Positions 60,401 through 64,000 of a DNA stretch of 64,000 nucleotides are shown here, piece after piece (positions within the stretch are counted from its first letter, which is position 1; every line of letters begins with the position of its first letter). A program made the translations under genes and the position numbers. Below the pieces are notes generated by a model. It saw nothing but the letters and a program-made list of their open reading frames with translations, was not told where the DNA came from and ran no database searches. The stretch covers positions 17,532,241 through 17,596,240 of the forward strand of contig CM049318.1 in NCBI GenBank assembly GCA_026874595.1. The letters run 5' to 3'. The DNA comes from Sipunculus nudus. Lineage: Eukaryota; Annelida; Sipuncula; Golfingiida; Sipunculidae.

Positions 60401-60515
60401 TTTTTTTTCATTGTAAAATTTTGGATATATGGTCAAAATTTCGGTTCTCCGTTTTTTTATTTCGGATGAACGATTTTTCGGATAAACGATGTTCGGGTTA
60501 TTCGACGTTTTACTT
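57435..60515 (-). mobile_element. Complete Tigger/pogo-type DNA transposon (inactive)
   Basis: Flanked by TA on both sides. Terminal inverted repeats CAGTAGAACGTCGAATATCC (left) and AAGTAAAACGTCGAATAACC (right, reverse complement) match at 17 of 20 bases. Length 3081 bp, the size expected of an autonomous Tigger. It contains one transposase gene on the minus strand that is broken. Confidence 0.85.
58181..59877 (-). pseudogene. Tigger/pogo transposase, broken
   Basis: Frame from ATG at 59875-59877. It contains a pipsqueak-type HTH (LPREFNVSRSTISDI), a CENP-B-type DNA-binding region (YTWFLQKRSKGSPISG; TGWLKRFKERHGI) and the DDE/D catalytic core: NADETGLYWK, LLVDNCPAHP and KIQPCDAG, followed by an acidic C-terminal part (ASDDEDDS). 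Catalytic Asp residues are all present. Defects: TGA at codon 38 (59764-59766), a frameshift close to 58,750-58,770 just after YYRKRL, and TGA at 58655-58657 where relatives usually have Trp. The gene is therefore dead, although the central 291-codon part is intact. Related host genes (JRK/TIGD/CENP-B) exist, but the flanking TIRs and TA show this is the transposon itself. Confidence 0.85.
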
Positions 60516-60964
60516 TACACAGTACGCAGATCAAATGTTTTTAAAAAGACAGATTAATAACCAAGTTATTGTCATCGATTTATCGTATTTTATTGATAAA
60601 ATGCAACGTACCCAAGCTAACAGAAGCATTGTATGCAGATATAGATAATATATTATACATACAGAATTATTATCATCCAAACAGAATCGCCATATAATTC
60701 AACGAGAATAGCAATATAATGGGAGATTATTGCCATGTTGTGCAACTAGGTTTGACACATTCTCTAAATATAATAACCTTGATTATTCAGATAAAAGTAA
60801 CACATTTTCCAGATAGAAACATAAAAAAATACCATATTGTGCAGATACAATAATATTAAACTGCAACAGAAAAATTAACGGTATGATTTGATGATTACAC
60901 AGTTATATATGCTTGATGGATATAGTTTTTATTCTACTTTAATAGTTGATTATTTTTATGACTT
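60516..60964. other. Intergenic stretch right of the Tigger element
   Basis: AT-rich; no gene or repeat recognised. Confidence 0.5.
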
Positions 60965-61112
60965 CTAGAACCCACAGACAAACATGGAAGTTAACGAATA
61001 AGCTTCGTGTCTGTATTCCTTCAGATCGGCCCCCAGGAACATTCTGACTGTGGAATAATATTCTTTCATCCCGTACCTTTCAAACACTTCAATAGCAGCC
61101 TGGTTACGGTCC
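60965..61112 (-). CDS. Terminal exon of a GNAT-like acetyltransferase gene
   Basis: Acceptor CCTCTTTAG, then DRNQAAIEVFERYGMKEYYS, TVRMFLGADLKEYRHEAYSL and a stop TAG after CGF. The N..A...FERYGM...VRM pattern is the last helix/strand region of GNAT N-acyltransferases, as in YitH/HolE-like proteins, where an Asn-Ala helix follows the acyl-CoA site. Earlier exons with the acyl-CoA loop are not identified in the window. Substrate unknown. Family call by pattern only. Confidence 0.45.
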
Positions 61113-61278
61113 CTAAAGAGGAAAATAAAGATACATTATATAAAATTTATTCCGCTCCGATACAGGAACAAGCAAACACGTGTATTTTTCGATCGGCGTT
61201 TGTTATGAATAATTATTAGGTTCAAATTATATTTAAGATGTACAAATATCCATTCAAACCTCTGAACCCTTATATCAA

Positions 61279-61290
<12 letters not shown>

Positions 61291-61349
<59 letters not shown>
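61291..61349. repeat. (TA)n microsatellite
   Basis: Uninterrupted TA dinucleotides. Confidence 0.95.
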
Positions 61350-61351
<2 letters not shown>

Positions 61352-61954
61352 ACGGATGCTGACCTCTGTGATCTTTTACATGTTGATCAAGAAAGGCTGC
61401 TTTTTGAAAGGCCAATCTAGTAACTGCATTATTTTTATTATTATTAATTTTCATCGTCACTGTTGTCATATGACTATCGGCCATTCAGTCAATTTTCCTC
61501 TGAAGTTCTCAGCAGTTTCAGGACCAAAAGTGCAAAGTTGTAAAGCCTGTTTTCATTCTTAAGCAAAAATGTTCAGACAATTCGCTTTTCCATTCCAATG
61601 ATCTACCATTCTATATTTCAAATGTTCTATGTTTTTTTAATCATGCTTCAAAGCTAGGAAATATTATATTTATTTTAATTCCTGTCAAACGTCTCGTGCA
61701 ATGGTGTTCAGGACCTGGATTACCTACCGTTGCGTATGTAGAGTATCACGGGCTCGAAAGAAAGGGAACAGGAGATTGAAGCTTCCTGGCTTAAAATAAG
61801 TTGGAAAAAGGATGAAAAACAAGAACCAAGGTCGTAAATGGTTTTGATAATCTCATTTAAATCTTTGGTTAAAAGTTAAAGTTAAATTTAAAACCTACAA
61901 CATTAAGTCCTGTTCTCAGTAACTTGCCAAGGAGACTTTACAGATTAACTTATC

Positions 61955-62195
61955 GGTGGTGGCTCCCTTGGGATACTACAGAGCCTATACACGGTTCGAG
62001 GTAGCTAGGGCCCGCCATACGCAGATGGCACTTAATCCGTAACCAATTTGTAATGCTTGGTAGACATAAGCACTAGTGGCTGAGGCCTTGCTCAAGGATC
62101 TTAGCGAAGAGGTGAAAGGCTACGATATTCAAACCCATGACCACTTGATCCCAAGTCCGGCAACTATGCCATTACGCCACCACCGCAACGCTCCA
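61955..62195 (-). mobile_element. tRNA-derived SINE
   Basis: On the minus strand GGTGGTGGCGTAATGGCATA (A-box region) is followed by GGTTTGAATATCG (B box, 62123-62135) and CCTTGAGCAAGGCCTC, a core shared by V-SINE-like families of fish and invertebrates. GC-rich against AT-rich surroundings. Confidence 0.6.
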
Positions 62196-63392
62196 CGGTT
62201 CCAATAAAACCTGCTTCGCTACGGTGTATAAGACTTAGTAGTTCTCTGGGTCTGACCTTAGGTAATTGATCTTCTTTGTAAGTTCATACTATGACTGGTT
62301 CAATGATAATTCAACCGGAAAGGAAACAGGCATTGCTACGGGTAGGTTATTTTTTGTATTATTTATTTCCTAGCGAAACTAGGAAAGTCGATCTTCTTAC
62401 TCTTGGAATTAAATGTGAGCTACAGACATGACGCAATGTCCCTCCCTGTTTCCTTCGTCTGTTTGACTGGGCTGACACTCCAAATTAATTATATATGTCT
62501 ATAATGGAACACACGCGCCGCTAAAAGATAGAAGTCACGGCATTAGTTGTGATTTGGTGTTTTTTTTTTGTTTTGCTATCGGCACACAGAAATTGTTCAC
62601 TTTTAATTGTATGGCCTATAATGCAGTCACGAAACTGATCAGTGTTGTAATTTATTTAAAATATGGAGGCGTGCGTACAATTTCCACAAATACCCCTGTA
62701 ACCATGCAACATTCGCCGAGAAAGTATTTCACAACAATATCAGACTTTTTGCTAATTTTCCGAGATTTGTATCCATTCTGACCAATTCAGCTAAAGTCAA
62801 TAGTTTCACGGCACAGGCTGTGTATATTTTCCCTTCATCCCAAAAATATGCCACTCGGCGAAGAGTGTGTTTTCTGACAATTTATTTTTGACAATTTATT
62901 ATCTTTCGTGAGGAATCAGTTCTCAGTACTCTGAAATAAACAGTATTAAAATTTTCTTTTTCTCATGCGTCATAAATTGTACGATTAACGTATAATAAAG
63001 TCGATCATTCCCAAATTTGAAAATTTGAAGAACATTGGATGAGTTAGCTCTGATGAATCATTGCGCACACCTCTATTAATGGAATTTTGGGAGGCTGTTT
63101 CGCCTAGCTGTTTGTATATTTTTATAAAGGTCTCCATCCAGTCAGGCTTTGTACTTAATCTTGTTCTGGTCATAGCATGTTCACACGGTAGTAGTTTCAA
63201 TCACGTTACGGTAGTGTCAATGTTCACAACTTAGTAGGTATTTATATGGGACTGATAACTAACTTACTGATACAAGCAACATGTACTGTAAAGCCATTCA
63301 TCCTATTGCATTGATACTGTAGTAAACAGCCGATAATATTTTGAGAATGCTACGAATTAAAACTGAACACAAAAGAATACGTGTTAACTCAC

Positions 63393-63500
63393 AATTTCTC
63401 TGAAAGGAAAGTAATCATTTCTTGTATCGGGAACAAGTGGGTTTTCGTCTGGAGACCCGTGGGAGCCGAGAGTGTTCATATGGTCAGAATTAAAGAACAT
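63393..63500 (-). CDS. Possible first coding exon (upstream of the GNAT exon)
   Basis: ATG-led frame ending at a strong donor GTGAGT: MFFNSDHMNTLGSHGSPDEN, PLVPDTRNDYFPFREI. An in-frame stop lies upstream. It could be the 5' exon of the gene ending at 60965, but linking exons were not found, so the connection is a guess. Confidence 0.25.
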
Positions 63501-63772
63501 GTGTGAGAATATTCCAATATGCTGAGTTCAAATGGATATTTTTTGCCGAATTGTGTCATTAAAAAGAATACTAAACAAGCAAACGATTTGTTTGATATAT
63601 GTGAGGTGTTATATATGCAATGACGAAAGTATTTGCATCCTCATGTAGAAATACAGTGCGGCACTTGATACGATATGTAAATGCACTTTGACGCTAAATG
63701 TCAGAAGGCCGAAATGACCTTAGGTGTTAATAGGCCCTGATCTTATTGTCAGTGTCTGAATTGTTCAATCTG

Positions 63773-63773
<1 letters not shown>

Positions 63774-63825
<52 letters not shown>

Positions 63826-63905
63826 AGAGAGAGAGGGAATGAGATAGGGGGTGAGAGAGCGAGCGAGACAGAGAAAGGAAGAAAGGGAAAGGAAGAGAGA
63901 GGAAA
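63774..63905. repeat. (TA)n plus GA-rich tract
   Basis: TA dinucleotides to about 63,823, then purine-rich GAGAGAGAG/GAAAGG sequence. Confidence 0.9.
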
Positions 63906-64000
63906 AGATGCGGGAATGCAGTCTTTCCTCCGTTTTTAATATATATTTATGTAATATATTAAGTTTTGAGATGGATCTTAAACCCTACTCTCGGTTTCGC

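Noticed and set aside
62985-63200. Minus-strand frame with coding-like composition between the two candidate GNAT exons
   Set aside because: No convincing acceptor, and no GNAT motif (acyl-CoA loop) in it; too weak to list as an exon.

Overview
The window is intron-rich, AT-rich animal genomic DNA. It has canonical GT-AG splice sites, short exons of about 110-270 bp in kilobase introns, many (TA)n tracts and minisatellites, and several classes of animal transposon. Repeats carrying TGACCTTGACCTTTGACC-type blocks suggest a lophotrochozoan, perhaps a bivalve mollusc, but that placement is inference. There are no bacterial operons, rRNA genes or CRISPR arrays.

The main content is a tandem family of three related minus-strand genes for secreted, multi-domain fibronectin type III (FN3) proteins that resemble the ectodomains of cytokine-type receptors. 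I rebuilt them by hand from splice sites, phase and paralogue comparison. Gene A (4012-16112) and gene B (29408-42215) have eight coding exons each, with matching phases and nearly identical exon lengths. Each encodes a signal peptide, FN3-1, a proline-rich linker, FN3-2, FN3-3 and a short Cys-containing tail. B is open (about 395 codons). A has an in-frame TGA in exon 3 and an early stop in its last exon, so it is probably a pseudogene. Gene C (45337-56870) has twelve exons (about 629 codons): its four-exon FN3-1/FN3-2 block is duplicated in tandem, giving a five-FN3 protein. C keeps a WSDWGES motif in the last FN3 domain, close to the WSXWS box of class I cytokine receptors; A and B have VSDWGES.

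A and B lie in a tandem duplication with an offset of about 26.1 kb (roughly 1-16,680 and 25,560-43,330). A 44-bp minisatellite sits 3' of all three genes (1-170, 25,560-26,430, 45,060-45,330). The A/B unit also carries a plus-strand terminal exon (415-508 and 26663-26744) for a short tyrosine-containing, ITIM/ITSM-like cytoplasmic tail. In the second copy it has no visible upstream exons, and a one-base insertion removes the YxxL motif. Gene A and B promoters share a TATA box and a kappaB-like site.

Introns and spacers hold several minisatellites, a satellite with estrogen-response-element-like palindromes, a solo LTR inside gene C, non-autonomous DNA elements that are in one paralogue but not the other, and tRNA-derived SINE-like repeats. 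To the right are a complete but dead Tigger/pogo transposon (57435-60515) and, on the minus strand, a terminal exon resembling the end of a GNAT acetyltransferase (60965-61112).
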